In this document: positions 39,549 through 48,484 of the stretch, piece by piece
Layout of the letters: every line of letters starts with the position of its first letter
Position numbering within the stretch: position 1 is the first letter of the stretch
Assembly (NCBI GenBank): GCA_000421085.1
Contig: ATWE01000009.1
Location: 62,001 to 126,000, forward strand
Reading direction: 5' to 3'
From: Ensifer sp. USDA 6670
GTDB taxonomy: Bacteria > Pseudomonadota > Alphaproteobacteria > Rhizobiales > Rhizobiaceae
DNA: 64,000 nt
The notes under the pieces: model-generated
What the model saw: the letters and a program-made list of their open reading frames with translations, nothing else
The model's database searches: none
What the model was told of the DNA's origin: nothing
Made by a program: the position numbers and the translations under genes

Positions 39549-39740
39549 GCTCTGCCCTCTATCAAGGGTTCGATGAGCTGGCGCTTGCGTTCGTTGTCGC
39601 GCTCGATGGCTTCGCGTTGCAAAGGCGACAAACGCCTGCAGCAAGCAGCCCGTCGCCCTCGGCGATCGAAGCCAGCCCCGGATCGCGATGCCGGGCGGTC
39701 AGACAGGCGTTCGGGCAGTATCGGTAACGCCGAGGGATCG
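39545..39740 (-). pseudogene. C-terminal fragment of a site-specific recombinase
   Basis: One frame reads RYRYCPNACLTA; after a shift, RLSPLQREAIERDNERKRQLIEPLIEGRA ends at the stop. A CP.ACLT cysteine patch plus a charged final helix is the tail of Tn554-type tyrosine recombinases, as I remember it. Everything upstream is missing, replaced by the ABC-F gene. Confidence 0.4.
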
Positions 39741-39743
39741 GCG

Positions 39744-41333
39744 TCAACCGCCGCAGGTCGAAAGCTCCAGACGCGTGCCTATCCCGATGTTGGCAAGGAA
39801 TGTCTCGTCATGGCTGACGACCACGAGTGCGCCGTCATAGGCGAGCAGCCCGGCTTCAACCGCCTCGATGGAGTCGATATCCAGATGGTTGGTCGGCTCG
39901 TCGAGAATGAGCAGCGATGGGGGATCGGAACCGCCGAGTGCGCAGGCAAGGCCGGCGCGCAACACCTGTCCGCCGCTCAACGTCCCCACCCTTTGCAGGG
40001 CCGCATCGGCGCGGAAACGAAAGCTGGCCAACGCCGCCCGGCAGGCGTTGTCGCTGGCACCGGGATTGACCCGCTTGAAGTTATCGAGGATCGTCTCGCC
40101 GCGCTCCAGAATACTGACGCTCTGGTCCAGCAGAGAGAAGGAAACATTTACGGAAACGGTTCCTTCGAAGGGTGGCAATTCGCCGGTGACCAGCTTCAGA
40201 ATGCTCGTCTTGCCGGACCCGTTGGGGCCGGTGATCGAAAGGCGCTGCGGACCGACCAGCGAGAAGGATAGATCCCGAATGATCGGACGGGCGGGATCGT
40301 AGCCCGCCGTGACGCCGTCAAACGCAAGGACTTGCCGACCGGCGGGAAGCTCGGTTCGCGGAAGACGGATGGAAAAGGGCTGCAGCACCTCGATCCGCGC
40401 TTTGGCCGCTGTGACGGCGTCGAGCGCGCCTGCGCGCTGTCGCTCGGCGAGTTCCACACCCTTGCCCCGGCTTTCTTCGGCATTGCTCTTGCGCCGGCCC
40501 AACAGAATCCGCGGCATGTCGCCCTTCGCCGTTTTTCGGGTACCAGACGCGTCACGCTTGTCCCGCCGCTCTGCCACTGCACGTGCCTTGCGGTCGATTT
40601 CGTCGGCGGTCTTCTGTGCGTGAGCGAGGCTTTGTTGCGCCGCTTCCAGCTCAACCGCCCTCGCCGTCTGATAGGCACTCCAGCCCCCTCCGTAGCGCTT
40701 TGTCCCGAGCGAGGTCAGTTCGATAATCGCGTCCATTTCTTCGAGCAGCTCGCGATCGTGGCTAACGACAATTGCCCCGCTGCGCCAGCCGGAAGGAAGG
40801 TCGATCACCGCCCGTCTGCCGTCTAGATCCAGATTGTTGGTCGGCTCGTCGAGGAGGAGAAAGTCCGGCTCGGTGAAAATTGCCGCCGCGAGTACCGCCC
40901 GCGTGCGCTGGCCCCCGGAGAGCTGCGTCAGGAGCGTATCCACCCGCGCCTCCAGTCCAAGCCGGACAAGGGCGGACATTATGCGCTCTTCCACCGTCCA
41001 GTCAGCATTCTCGATTTCTTCAAGACTCGCCTCGCCTTTTTCGGCGCGCCGTAACACCGCAAGCGCCTTCGTCGCACCGAACACATCGGCGATGGTTTCA
41101 TCGGCGCCGGCCCGAACTATCTGCCTCGCGAGCGCGACGCGTCCCTGGATGGCAACCGTGCCGGAGGAAGGCGTCAATGTACCGGCAAGAATGTTGAGCA
41201 CGCTCGTTTTTCCTATGCCATTTCTTCCAACCAGCCCCGTCCGCTCCGGACCAAACGCCAGGTTGAGATCGGTAAAGACATGCTCCCCGTCGGGTTTCGA
41301 CCAGGAAAGTGCGGAGAGAGTGATCGAGGGCAT
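39744..41333 (-). CDS. ABC-F family ATPase
   Basis: This 529-residue protein carries two ABC modules without membrane segments. Walker A motifs are GRNGIGKTS and GPNGSGKTS; signatures are LSGGQRTRA and LSGGQVLRA; Walker B motifs are LLLDEPTNNLD and LILDEPTNHLD. A charged linker joins the halves. ABC-F proteins act on ribosomes, some giving resistance to ribosome-targeting antibiotics. Divergent tetR with an operator between suggests drug-induced expression. Which compound, if any, is unknown. Confidence 0.9.
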   Translation of the reverse strand: MPSITLSALSWSKPDGEHVFTDLNLAFGPERTGLVGRNGIGKTSVLNILAGTLTPSSGTVAIQGRVALARQIVRAGADETIADVFGATKALAVLRRAEKGEASLEEIENADWTVEERIMSALVRLGLEARVDTLLTQLSGGQRTRAVLAAAIFTEPDFLLLDEPTNNLDLDGRRAVIDLPSGWRSGAIVVSHDRELLEEMDAIIELTSLGTKRYGGGWSAYQTARAVELEAAQQSLAHAQKTADEIDRKARAVAERRDKRDASGTRKTAKGDMPRILLGRRKSNAEESRGKGVELAERQRAGALDAVTAAKARIEVLQPFSIRLPRTELPAGRQVLAFDGVTAGYDPARPIIRDLSFSLVGPQRLSITGPNGSGKTSILKLVTGELPPFEGTVSVNVSFSLLDQSVSILERGETILDNFKRVNPGASDNACRAALASFRFRADAALQRVGTLSGGQVLRAGLACALGGSDPPSLLILDEPTNHLDIDSIEAVEAGLLAYDGALVVVSHDETFLANIGIGTRLELSTCGG

Positions 41334-41354
41334 GGCGAACCTGTTGCAATGTCA

Positions 41355-41380
41355 ATAACAGCACAGTACCGTGCTGTTAT
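41355..41380. promoter_or_regulatory. Perfect palindrome in the abcF-tetR gap
   Basis: ATAACAGCAC and GTGCTGTTAT form perfect 10-base arms around AGTACC. It lies midway between the divergent starts and is the likely operator of the TetR-type protein. Confidence 0.75.
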
Positions 41381-41442
41381 CAGTAATCGGCGGTGCGGAC
41401 AATGGCGTTGTCCATCCGCCCATCGGACGGCGTCGGACATCC

Positions 41443-42099
41443 ATGAATATAGTTCGCAGACGTGGCGGCGGACGTCCCACCCGGGAAGAGGCCGAGGCTC
41501 TGACCCGCCGTCTTCTGGATAGCGCCCGCTCGACCTTTGCCCGCAAGGGGGTAGCGAACTCTTCCATGGAAGAGATTGCCGCGGAGCTCGGAATCTCGAA
41601 ACACACGCTTTATCGGCGATATCCAAACAAGCATGCGCTTCTGGAAGCCGTGGTCGAACGGGACCTCGTCCGCTTCCGCAAGACGCTTGCCGACGCAGCC
41701 GGACAAGGTGATGCACCCCTTGCGGCGTTGCGCAATGTGGCTCGCAGCTATTTCCGCTTCGGCACGGACCGGGATTATTCCGCTTTCTATCTGTCGGTTA
41801 CCGTCGAGGCCGTGTTTTCGCTGCCATTGCGGGAAAGGCTGGCGGCGTGGTCGAGTGCTGCACTGGAGCCCGTCGTGCAGGTGATCATATCGGCTCAGGC
41901 CGCCGGCCTGGTCGTGCCGGGATCTGCCATGGAGATTTGCCACGTCCTCATCGACTTGCTGGAAGGCGCGAATAATCGTGTCCGTCTCTGCCTGAGCGAA
42001 AGTCCGGATGCCGCCGAGAGTCTTCGCCTGTTCGAGAGCCGCTGGGCCATTTTCCAGACTGCTATGATGCCAGAACCCAATTGCGGGCTGGAAGTCTGA
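41443..42099 (+). CDS. TetR-family repressor
   Basis: The 218-residue protein has an N-terminal helix-turn-helix (SMEEIAAELGISKHTLYRRYPNKHALLEAVV) and an all-helical ligand domain. It probably represses itself and the divergent ABC-F gene through the palindrome at 41355-41380. The ATG at 41443 is preferred; an upstream in-frame start would lie inside the operator. Confidence 0.9.
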   Translation: MNIVRRRGGGRPTREEAEALTRRLLDSARSTFARKGVANSSMEEIAAELGISKHTLYRRYPNKHALLEAVVERDLVRFRKTLADAAGQGDAPLAALRNVARSYFRFGTDRDYSAFYLSVTVEAVFSLPLRERLAAWSSAALEPVVQVIISAQAAGLVVPGSAMEICHVLIDLLEGANNRVRLCLSESPDAAESLRLFESRWAIFQTAMMPEPNCGLEV

Positions 42100-42159
42100 A
42101 CGTGTGAAGGATCCGCTGGCCTCGCAGCCGATCGCTCATCGAATGGCGGCATTCCTCCG

Positions 42160-42285
42160 TTAAAGTGGCAGCACAGACGCCGCGAGGAACCCGGCCAGCG
42201 CCGATGGTTCCGCCGAAGATATGTCATAGACGCAAGGCGCTGCAAAAACGGCGAATGTCAGTATGCCGACTATGAGGCGCTTCAT
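42160..42285 (-). CDS. 41-residue peptide with signal-like segment
   Basis: The frame starts at 42285 behind an excellent AAAGGAGG site. It reads MKRLIVGILTFAVFAAPCVYDI, then ends SALAGFLAASVLPL. It has two basic residues, a hydrophobic run and a possible lipoprotein or signal cleavage near Cys18. It lies 27 bases downstream of ohr on the same strand, so it is probably co-transcribed. Function unknown. Confidence 0.6.
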   Translation of the reverse strand: MKRLIVGILTFAVFAAPCVYDISSAEPSALAGFLAASVLPL

Positions 42286-42312
42286 CGATACCTCCTTTGA
42301 TCACGAATTCGG

Positions 42313-42729
42313 TCAGGCGAGCGTCAGATCGACCTCGATGTTCCCCCGCGTTGCCTTTGAATAGGGGCAGGTCAGATGCGCTTCGGCGATGAGCGATCGC
42401 GCAAGATCCGCATCGATGCCGGGCAGGCTGACGGCAAGTCGGGCTCGAAGGAAAAAGCCGCCGTCCGATTTTCCGAGATCGACTTCAGCCTCGACTGCCG
42501 TTTCGGCGGGGAGCGACAACTTATGCTTTGCCGCGGCAAGGCCCAGTGCACCGATAAAACAGGCCGACCAGCCGGCGGCGAAAAGCTGCTCGGGATTGGT
42601 TCCGGCCTTGCCGCTACCGGGGGGCGAAAGCTTGACCTCCAGTTGGGCATCGTCGCTGCGGGCACGCCCTTCGCGGCCACCGGTGGTATGAGTCTTGCCG
42701 GTGTAGAGAACCTTTTCCTGCGTTGTCAT
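42313..42729 (-). CDS. ohr: Ohr, organic hydroperoxide reductase
   Basis: The 138-residue OsmC/Ohr protein has both active cysteines, in WSACFIGAL and LTCPYSKATRGNIEV. It reduces organic hydroperoxides with dithiols. The ATG at 42729 follows GGAGTG and gives the family length. No ohrR regulator is adjacent; the nearest regulator is the TetR protein encoded next to it in the opposite direction. Confidence 0.92.
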   Translation of the reverse strand: MTTQEKVLYTGKTHTTGGREGRARSDDAQLEVKLSPPGSGKAGTNPEQLFAAGWSACFIGALGLAAAKHKLSLPAETAVEAEVDLGKSDGGFFLRARLAVSLPGIDADLARSLIAEAHLTCPYSKATRGNIEVDLTLA

Positions 42730-42881
42730 CAGACACTCCGTTCGTTGCGTCGCACGATCACGACATTTGACGACGTGTGTTTTGTCAGGGTGATGTATCC
42801 GGCAAGTTTGCGAAACCGCCGAAAGTGTATCCGGATGTAGGCATCTCACTTGGAAGATAGCCGAGTACCCGCGGCACTGGT

Positions 42882-44102
42882 TTAGGCGTTTGGATCACGA
42901 ACCCCCCGACCATCGAAGCCGTTCGCCCTCAGCAACGCCATCAGCATTGGGCCGAGCGAGAATTTCCCTTGCCGCGCCTTGGCGGTCAGATCGCGCAGAT
43001 AGCCGCCAGCAGAGTTGATATGCCCTGCCCTCTCCAGAATGCAAGCCACGGCGATCCCGGCGTTTTCCGGTCCCATGATCTCGCAGGCGTCCTGATAGGC
43101 CGAGGGGTAAACGCCGAGCATAGATCGTACCGTAACCGCAGCGATCATAAGGTCGCGCCAACTTCTCACCGCACCATCGGGACCGTAGTTTATGATTTCC
43201 GGGCAGGCTTTCAGGACCATTCCCAGCGGAAAGGTCCTTTTTGCCGCGTGGGCCGGTTCAATGGCTTGGCGGTCTGACCGCTCGTTCCAAGAGCAACGTT
43301 CAAGTTCAATAATAGATTCGGGTTTTGATTCCTGTTTGTGCCGCTCAATTTGATCGGGATTGCCGCTCATCTCCTGTGGTTTTATGCGCTTTTGCAACTG
43401 GTTAGCTACCTCTTCGCGCAGCGTTTCGAATGCCTGTACCAAAGGGGTGAGATCATCGATGCCGGGCGCCCTCGGGATAGCCTGGACAAGGCTTCGAAAA
43501 TGCTCCTGCATAGCCGTCCAGTCGCCAGGCAGTTCTTCTTCGACCACCACGTCGATCAACTTGGCGATGTCTCTGCGGCAGAGCGTCAGGCGCTCGCGTA
43601 GCCGCTGCAGCTCCAGCCGATCAGCCTCGGCCTCGGCGGCGAGCCGCTCTATTTCGCCGGAGCGAGCCAGGAGCGGTGCGAGCGAAAAGCCGAACGCAGT
43701 GCCGATCGCTCCATCAAGAGACTTGCGTGCATAGCGCTTGCCGTTCGGACTGTCCTTGCGAGCGACAAGCCCTGCCTCGACCAGCGCGGCCAGGTGCCTT
43801 CTGAGCGTAGCCTCCGCCATGCCGTGGGCTCTCAGCGACAGCTGAACGTTCGAGGGAAAGACGACCAGACCGGTTTCTCCGCTCAGCGTGTTCTCCGGAT
43901 AGAAGCTCAACAGCGCATTCAGAACGGCCAGCGCCCGGTCGCTGATGCCGAGACTGCGCTTGGCCGCACAAAGCGAGCGAAACAGTTTCCACTTGTCGAC
44001 CGACTTCCCAGGTTCGATCTCGCGGGAGATGAGCTGGCCTGCCAACAGGGCAAGGGTCATCGACCGCCGCCCAAAGGGCGTCGTCACACTTCCACTCTCC
44101 AT
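42882..44102 (-). CDS. repC: RepC, replication initiator (replicon 2)
   Basis: The 406-residue RepC is complete. It has the conserved opening SGSVTTPFGRRSMTLALL, the winged-helix region LRAHGMAEATLRRHLAALVEAGLVARKDSPNGKRYARK and the closing AGHINSAGGYLRDL. RepC starts replication at an origin inside its own gene and is limiting for copy number. It is the only intact replication initiator in the window, so it most likely drives the plasmid. Confidence 0.95.
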   Translation of the reverse strand: MESGSVTTPFGRRSMTLALLAGQLISREIEPGKSVDKWKLFRSLCAAKRSLGISDRALAVLNALLSFYPENTLSGETGLVVFPSNVQLSLRAHGMAEATLRRHLAALVEAGLVARKDSPNGKRYARKSLDGAIGTAFGFSLAPLLARSGEIERLAAEAEADRLELQRLRERLTLCRRDIAKLIDVVVEEELPGDWTAMQEHFRSLVQAIPRAPGIDDLTPLVQAFETLREEVANQLQKRIKPQEMSGNPDQIERHKQESKPESIIELERCSWNERSDRQAIEPAHAAKRTFPLGMVLKACPEIINYGPDGAVRSWRDLMIAAVTVRSMLGVYPSAYQDACEIMGPENAGIAVACILERAGHINSAGGYLRDLTAKARQGKFSLGPMLMALLRANGFDGRGVRDPNA

Positions 44103-44197
44103 TTTCCTTCACCTTCGATAAGGCAAAAGAAAGCAGCTCACCAAAAACGGTGCCAAGGACTCTTGACTGTGATTCGTGGAAATGCGATTCTCGATCT

Positions 44198-44253
44198 TGC
44201 TACAAATCTGAGGAAGGCTTCCACGGCTTGTTCGTTGGGGGCCTTTTTCTTTT
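44198..44253 (+). ncRNA. ctRNA (IncA/RepE) of replicon 2
   Basis: On the plus strand TTGACT (44163) and GATTCT (44186) lie 17 bases apart. They are followed by an RNA of about 56 bases ending in a hairpin with GGGGGCCTTTTTCTTTT. It is antisense to the repC leader. Stem sequences match replicon 1 but the loops differ. Confidence 0.65.
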
Positions 44254-44258
44254 GCGGG

Positions 44259-45263
44259 TTAGTCTCCTTGCTGCGAATGCTGCTTTTGCATGAACTGGTC
44301 GTGCAGGTTTTCGATCTGACCTGCAATGAAATCGACAAAGCCTGACGGCACAGACTTGTTGAAGGTCAGCTTCGAAGCCGACTTGCCGCGTTGGATCTGG
44401 CCAAGCACGAGGCCATGAGAGATCAGATCGGTCGTGGCGGAGGAGGCAGCAGCCTTGGCATCCACCTTGGCAAGCGCTTCAAAGACTGCAGCGAAACGAA
44501 CGTCACTGGATGAGGCCTGTATCTGATCTCTCTCCAGAACCGAGTGTGCTACCTTCGAGGGCTCCCTTTGAGCCGCCCAGCGCAATTCGAATTCCACCCA
44601 TCTGCGCCGTCCGATTTCAGGGGCCGGGCCAATCTGCATCAGGATATCGCGCGGCAATGCTGCCGCTATCCTGATCATTTCGGAGATATGCGACCTGCCG
44701 GTGCTCAGGGACTTGCAGATCACGTCGCGGCGATAACCGGCAGCCTCCTGCGATTGCGCAAAAAGGCATCGCTCGATGAAGGACAGGTCCTTGCGGTTGC
44801 TGTTCTCCTCACCCTGGAGAACGATCGCTTCTTCGTCGCTGAGCTCCCGGGCGATCGTCTTGAACTTGATGCCGAGGAGTTTGGCGGCGGCAAGCCGCCG
44901 CCGGCCGAAGACGATCTGAAACGGCTTTGCGGTGCCGCGAACCGGGCGGACCAAGCCAGGAGTACTCTGTCCATGCTCGCGCATCGACTCGAGCAGATCG
45001 GCGATGCTGGCTTCGCTGTAGCCGGAATCGAAGCGATCCCGAATGGCGGATTCCATGATCTCGTCCGGATCGATCTCGACGATCTGGCCACCATCCTTGA
45101 GAAGCCGCTCGGCGAGTTCGCTGCGTTCCTGCATCTGACGGACGCCGGCTGCAACTTTGAGAAGATGCGGCGACGTGGACCGCTGCATGCCGCCCGTCTC
45201 GGCAGAATTCTCCAGCTGCCCGAGGACATTGGCAAAAAGGCCCTTGGAATCCTTGCGACTCAT
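44259..45263 (-). CDS. repB: RepB, ParB-like partition protein (replicon 2)
   Basis: The 334-residue protein has the RepB/ParB core: EIDPDEIMES, STPGLVRPV, QIVFGRRRLAAAKLLG and GEENSNRKDLSFIERC. It should bind the palindromes at 46743-48326. The ATG at 45263 overlaps the repA2 stop by four bases and follows GGGGGAGAG; an in-frame ATG 12 bases upstream is less likely. It is clearly diverged from RepB1. Confidence 0.93.
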   Translation of the reverse strand: MSRKDSKGLFANVLGQLENSAETGGMQRSTSPHLLKVAAGVRQMQERSELAERLLKDGGQIVEIDPDEIMESAIRDRFDSGYSEASIADLLESMREHGQSTPGLVRPVRGTAKPFQIVFGRRRLAAAKLLGIKFKTIARELSDEEAIVLQGEENSNRKDLSFIERCLFAQSQEAAGYRRDVICKSLSTGRSHISEMIRIAAALPRDILMQIGPAPEIGRRRWVEFELRWAAQREPSKVAHSVLERDQIQASSSDVRFAAVFEALAKVDAKAAASSATTDLISHGLVLGQIQRGKSASKLTFNKSVPSGFVDFIAGQIENLHDQFMQKQHSQQGD

Positions 45264-46435
45264 TCTCTCCCCCATGCCTTCCAGAAGAGGCCTTCGAGTT
45301 CCGCATTGGCGGCGTTGATCGACTCGATGGCGCGGTCATAGGTTTTCGGCGCCGAGAAACGGGACCTCTGAACCTCGTACAGGCTCTGCTTCCAAGTCAG
45401 CGCATCGGCCACGGCCGTCGATTTGATGACCGAGTTGAGGAGCAAATCCTCGCCGAACACCTGTCTCATCAGCGCGGACATGTTGGCTTGCGGGTGATCG
45501 TTCGGCTCGAACTTGGTGATCAGGAACTTGGCGAAATCCCATTGAGCCGCCGTGCCCACCTCATTCAGGATCTGCATGTAGGATCCGGCCAACTCGAGAA
45601 ACTTCGCCGTCGAGTCCACATCCAGCATATGTGCGGGAACCGGAATGATGACGCCGGTGGCAGCCGTCAGGGACGAAAGCGTCAGGAAGTTCAGGGACGG
45701 AGCCGAGTCCATGAGGATGAAGTCGTAATCCTCGGCGACCTGCTCGAGAGCTTGGGAAACGCGAAGCAGGAAGCCCGTTCCTGCCGACCGCCGCATCTCG
45801 AGCGCGACGGCCGTCTCGAACTCGGTCAGCTCGAGGCCGGCGCAGATGACGTCGAAACCGACGATGTGGGTCTTGTGGATGATGGAATTCGTCGGGACGG
45901 GATCGTCGAAGCGAATGGCTGAGAAAAGCGTGTCGCCCCCACGGTAGTCGAACTCCGGCAGGCTGCCATGAAGGGCGGTGAGCGATGCCTGCGGGTCGAG
46001 ATCGACGGCCAGCACGCGATAGCCCCTGAGTGCCAGATAATGACCCAGATGGATTGTCGTGGAGGTCTTGCTTGAGCCGCCTTTGAAGTTGGTGACGGCA
46101 ACGATCTGGCATTGCTCGTCGCCTGTCCGGCGAGGATTCATCCATTTCTTCCGGCCGTTTGCCGCAAGAGCCAAGCGCAGTTCAAGAACCTGCTCGAGCG
46201 TGTAGAAGCGCCGGCCATTGGCGATTTCGGGCTCGGGACCCTGTTCCTTGGCGGCAACCTGACGGATATAGGCCTCGGTTACGCCCAGCAGGGCTGCAAC
46301 TTCGGTTGAGGTGAACTTGCGCATCGTGCGGCGCGCATCCGGAGGAAATTGCGCCATGCTCAAGTTGTTCAGCGCCATTTCGAGCTTGCTGGAAAAGTTT
46401 TCCATGAAAGCGAGGCTGCTTAGGTGTCGCGTCAT
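45260..46435 (-). CDS. repA: RepA, ParA-like partition ATPase (replicon 2)
   Basis: The 391-residue RepA has an N-terminal helix-turn-helix (STEVAALLGVTEAYIRQVAAKE) and deviant Walker NFKGGSSKTST. It also has DLDPQASLTALHG and FILMDSAPSLNFL. It segregates the plasmid with RepB and represses repABC. An AGGGA site precedes the start. A 17-bp palindrome lies 47 bases upstream. Confidence 0.93.
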   Translation of the reverse strand: MTRHLSSLAFMENFSSKLEMALNNLSMAQFPPDARRTMRKFTSTEVAALLGVTEAYIRQVAAKEQGPEPEIANGRRFYTLEQVLELRLALAANGRKKWMNPRRTGDEQCQIVAVTNFKGGSSKTSTTIHLGHYLALRGYRVLAVDLDPQASLTALHGSLPEFDYRGGDTLFSAIRFDDPVPTNSIIHKTHIVGFDVICAGLELTEFETAVALEMRRSAGTGFLLRVSQALEQVAEDYDFILMDSAPSLNFLTLSSLTAATGVIIPVPAHMLDVDSTAKFLELAGSYMQILNEVGTAAQWDFAKFLITKFEPNDHPQANMSALMRQVFGEDLLLNSVIKSTAVADALTWKQSLYEVQRSRFSAPKTYDRAIESINAANAELEGLFWKAWGRE

Positions 46436-46481
46436 CGAAAGAATCCCTGGTGATCGTTTCCGTCACTTAAGCAGTGAAGTG

Positions 46482-46498
46482 GTTAACCGTTTGCTAAC
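46482..46498. promoter_or_regulatory. 17-bp near-palindrome upstream of repA2
   Basis: GTTAACCGTTTGCTAAC is nearly identical to the complement of the repA1 site (GTTAACCGTTCGTTAAC). It lies close to the repA2 start region and is a likely RepA operator. Confidence 0.55.
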
Positions 46499-46742
46499 CG
46501 CCACGTAACTACTCGAAAACACGCAAATTCGAAAAATCTCCGCAACTAAGACGTACTCCGATTCGGCTATGGCCATCAATGCGCGCTGTGGATGACGCTT
46601 GGAGCGGGTGGGAAGCGCCAGTGCAAGCGGTTTTCTCCCCTCCCCGCGGGCATGTTGCACGACGCGACAGTGATTCACGGCGAACGGCCGGTTCGGAGTC
46701 TTACTGTTGCTTCGAGTGGTAAGCTGCCGAACACTTGGCGGA

Positions 46743-46758
46743 GTTCCCCGCGGGGAAC
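46743..46758. other. parS site 1
   Basis: GTTCCCCGCGGGGAAC, perfect 16-base palindrome; fits the GTTNNNNGCNNNNAAC pattern of RepB-bound parS. Confidence 0.8.
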
Positions 46759-46821
46759 TCGCTGAACGGTGAAAGCTGCGGTGCAGTACCGGCTGCTTGC
46801 AAAGCGGCACATTCGTGCATA

Positions 46822-46868
46822 GCTCGGCTCGGCTCGGCTCGGCTCGGCTCGGCTCGGCTCGGCTCGGC
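46822..46868. repeat. GCTCG pentanucleotide tandem repeat
   Basis: About nine copies of GCTCG in a row between parS 1 and parS 2. The number likely varies by slippage. No reading frame with a good start uses it. Confidence 0.85.
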
Positions 46869-46946
46869 CCGCTCGGCTCGTCGATGCTCGCCTGTGCCCC
46901 CTGCCCTAGCTTCATGGGCCGCTCCGAGCGACGACGGCACCGGACG

Positions 46947-46962
46947 GTTCCCCGCGGGGAAC
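46947..46962. other. parS site 2
   Basis: Second exact copy of GTTCCCCGCGGGGAAC. Confidence 0.8.
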
Positions 46963-47542
46963 GCGACGGCGGCTTCGCGCGAACGCGTTATCGGAGACAC
47001 GCAATATATAGGCCGCCACTCGGGACCAGTATCGTGGAGGCGGTTGCAGGCCGCATGCTGCCGGTTGCGTATATATGATGCGCCGCATAGGGCAGGAGCG
47101 TGGCGGTTATCGGCAGGACTCGTTCCGGCGATCTCATTTCCGTCTGCATGCCTCTGCCAGGGGCGTCGGGACGCCAGGCGTTCTCCGCGGGAAGCTCGGC
47201 GGTGTGCCAAACGGTGCTCCCTTGATGCGATCATCTGAGCGGGTGTGAATGCCGCTAAGGACGACATTTCGGGCCTGGTCGCTTTTGTGTAAGGCGAAGT
47301 TCCTGGCGAGGCGGGTAAGTGCGGCCGCATTACTGGACGCTGATTTGCACGAGAGCAAGCATCGTCGGACGGCCTGTCGGTAGGCGAGGCTGGGTCATCT
47401 CTTCTGATAGGCCCTTCCTAAGCCGATCGCCTTGGCACTGCCGCCCTGCTCGACGGCCACCGGGGAGCACGACTTGCTCGGCATGCTCCCGGGCTTGGGT
47501 GACGGTTCATTCACTGCCGTACAACCTTGTCCGCCGGGCCGC

Positions 47543-47558
47543 GTTCCCCGCGGGGAAC
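47543..47558. other. parS site 3
   Basis: Third exact copy of GTTCCCCGCGGGGAAC. A shortened, imperfect form (GTTCTCCGCGGGAAG) lies at about 47180. Confidence 0.8.
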
Positions 47559-47658
47559 ATTACCCGCGGCGAGGCGGTGATCGAGTAGACGTTGACTGGC
47601 CTTGCTGCGGGTCTGCAGTGCCGGCGCTTCAGATGCGGCCGGACGCCACTCTTTTCCA

Positions 47659-47674
47659 GTTCCCCGCGGGGAAC
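47659..47674. other. parS site 4
   Basis: Fourth exact copy of GTTCCCCGCGGGGAAC, 100 bases after site 3. Confidence 0.8.
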
Positions 47675-47943
47675 TTTCGGAGCGATCTCGGCCACGGCTG
47701 AAGGTGACGGCCGCGCTCGGCGCCGTATGGCCGGCGGCTGGGCTCCACGTCTAGGGGTCTCCCGTGAAGGATCTCATCTGATCGACCCTCGCGAAGCTTC
47801 ATGCCTTTGCGAAGGGGCACTGGTTGGCTCGTGCTGCCTGGGGGAGGGGAGGGCACCAGGGCCGGCCGAGGTGCGCGGCTGGACGTGCTTTCGCAGCGGC
47901 GAACCGGAGGGGGACGGATTTCGATGCATCCGCATCGAGGCTC

Positions 47944-48066
47944 ATGTCTCAGCAGATCCCGAGCGAGAGCCGGGCCAAAGAATATACCGATAGCGTACAG
48001 GCTTTCGTCAGGCGGGAGGAGAAGCGGGATCGCGGCAAGGCCGAGTACGACAAAGCAGGTCGCTGA
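47944..48066 (+). CDS. Possible 40-residue polar peptide
   Basis: A GAGG site stands five bases before an ATG reading MSQQIPSESRAKEYTDSVQAFVRREEKRDRGKAEYDKAGR in outline. It is highly charged and helical. It is the only plausible coding frame in the 2 kb parS region, but short frames occur by chance in GC-rich DNA. Confidence 0.3.
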   Translation: MSQQIPSESRAKEYTDSVQAFVRREEKRDRGKAEYDKAGR

Positions 48067-48221
48067 ACATATGAAAGACCGTCGCAATGGGGGGCCCGAA
48101 AAATACCGGTTGCCGGACCCGGTGGGCTCAGGGTAAGGTTTGTTGTGCTGACTGGCGGGCTCTTCGATCTATTTTTGCTGCCGTGGTAAGTCATTGAATA
48201 AGAAGAGCTATAGAGCCTTAC

Positions 48222-48246
48222 GGAAGCTATCGTGCTTATAGCTTCC
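48222..48246. promoter_or_regulatory. Hairpin upstream of fdoG
   Basis: GGAAGCTAT and ATAGCTTCC are perfect 9-base arms around a 7-base loop, about 240 bases before fdoG. No T-run follows. It may be an operator or an mRNA element. Confidence 0.4.
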
Positions 48247-48310
48247 GCCACTCCTGACGCTGGCAGCCCTCGCTTAGCCGGGACCAGAGCAGTTCGCAGG
48301 GCTTGCAAAT

Positions 48311-48326
48311 GTTCCCCGCGGGGAAC
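48311..48326. other. parS site 5
   Basis: Fifth exact copy of GTTCCCCGCGGGGAAC, about 160 bases before fdoG. Confidence 0.8.
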
Positions 48327-48484
48327 ACTCTCCGGCAACTGGCCCGGCACATATGTCGCCCTCCGTCTTACTAGCCTGCCAAAGCTTGCCGCGACGGCCA
48401 TTTTTGTGGGCGCCACTCCACCTTGACTTGCTGGTGTCGAGGCATAGACTCGATTGTTGCTGACACGAGATGGAGGCTGTTTCC

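Noticed and set aside
47591-48136. Several long frames in the 46.5-48.4 kb gap
   Set aside because: They pass through parS palindromes and the GCTCG repeat, lack start signals, and resemble no protein.
46743-48326. Repeated palindromes resembling a CRISPR array
   Set aside because: Only 16 bases, perfect palindromes, with irregular spacing of 100-650 bases; no cas genes. parS fits better.
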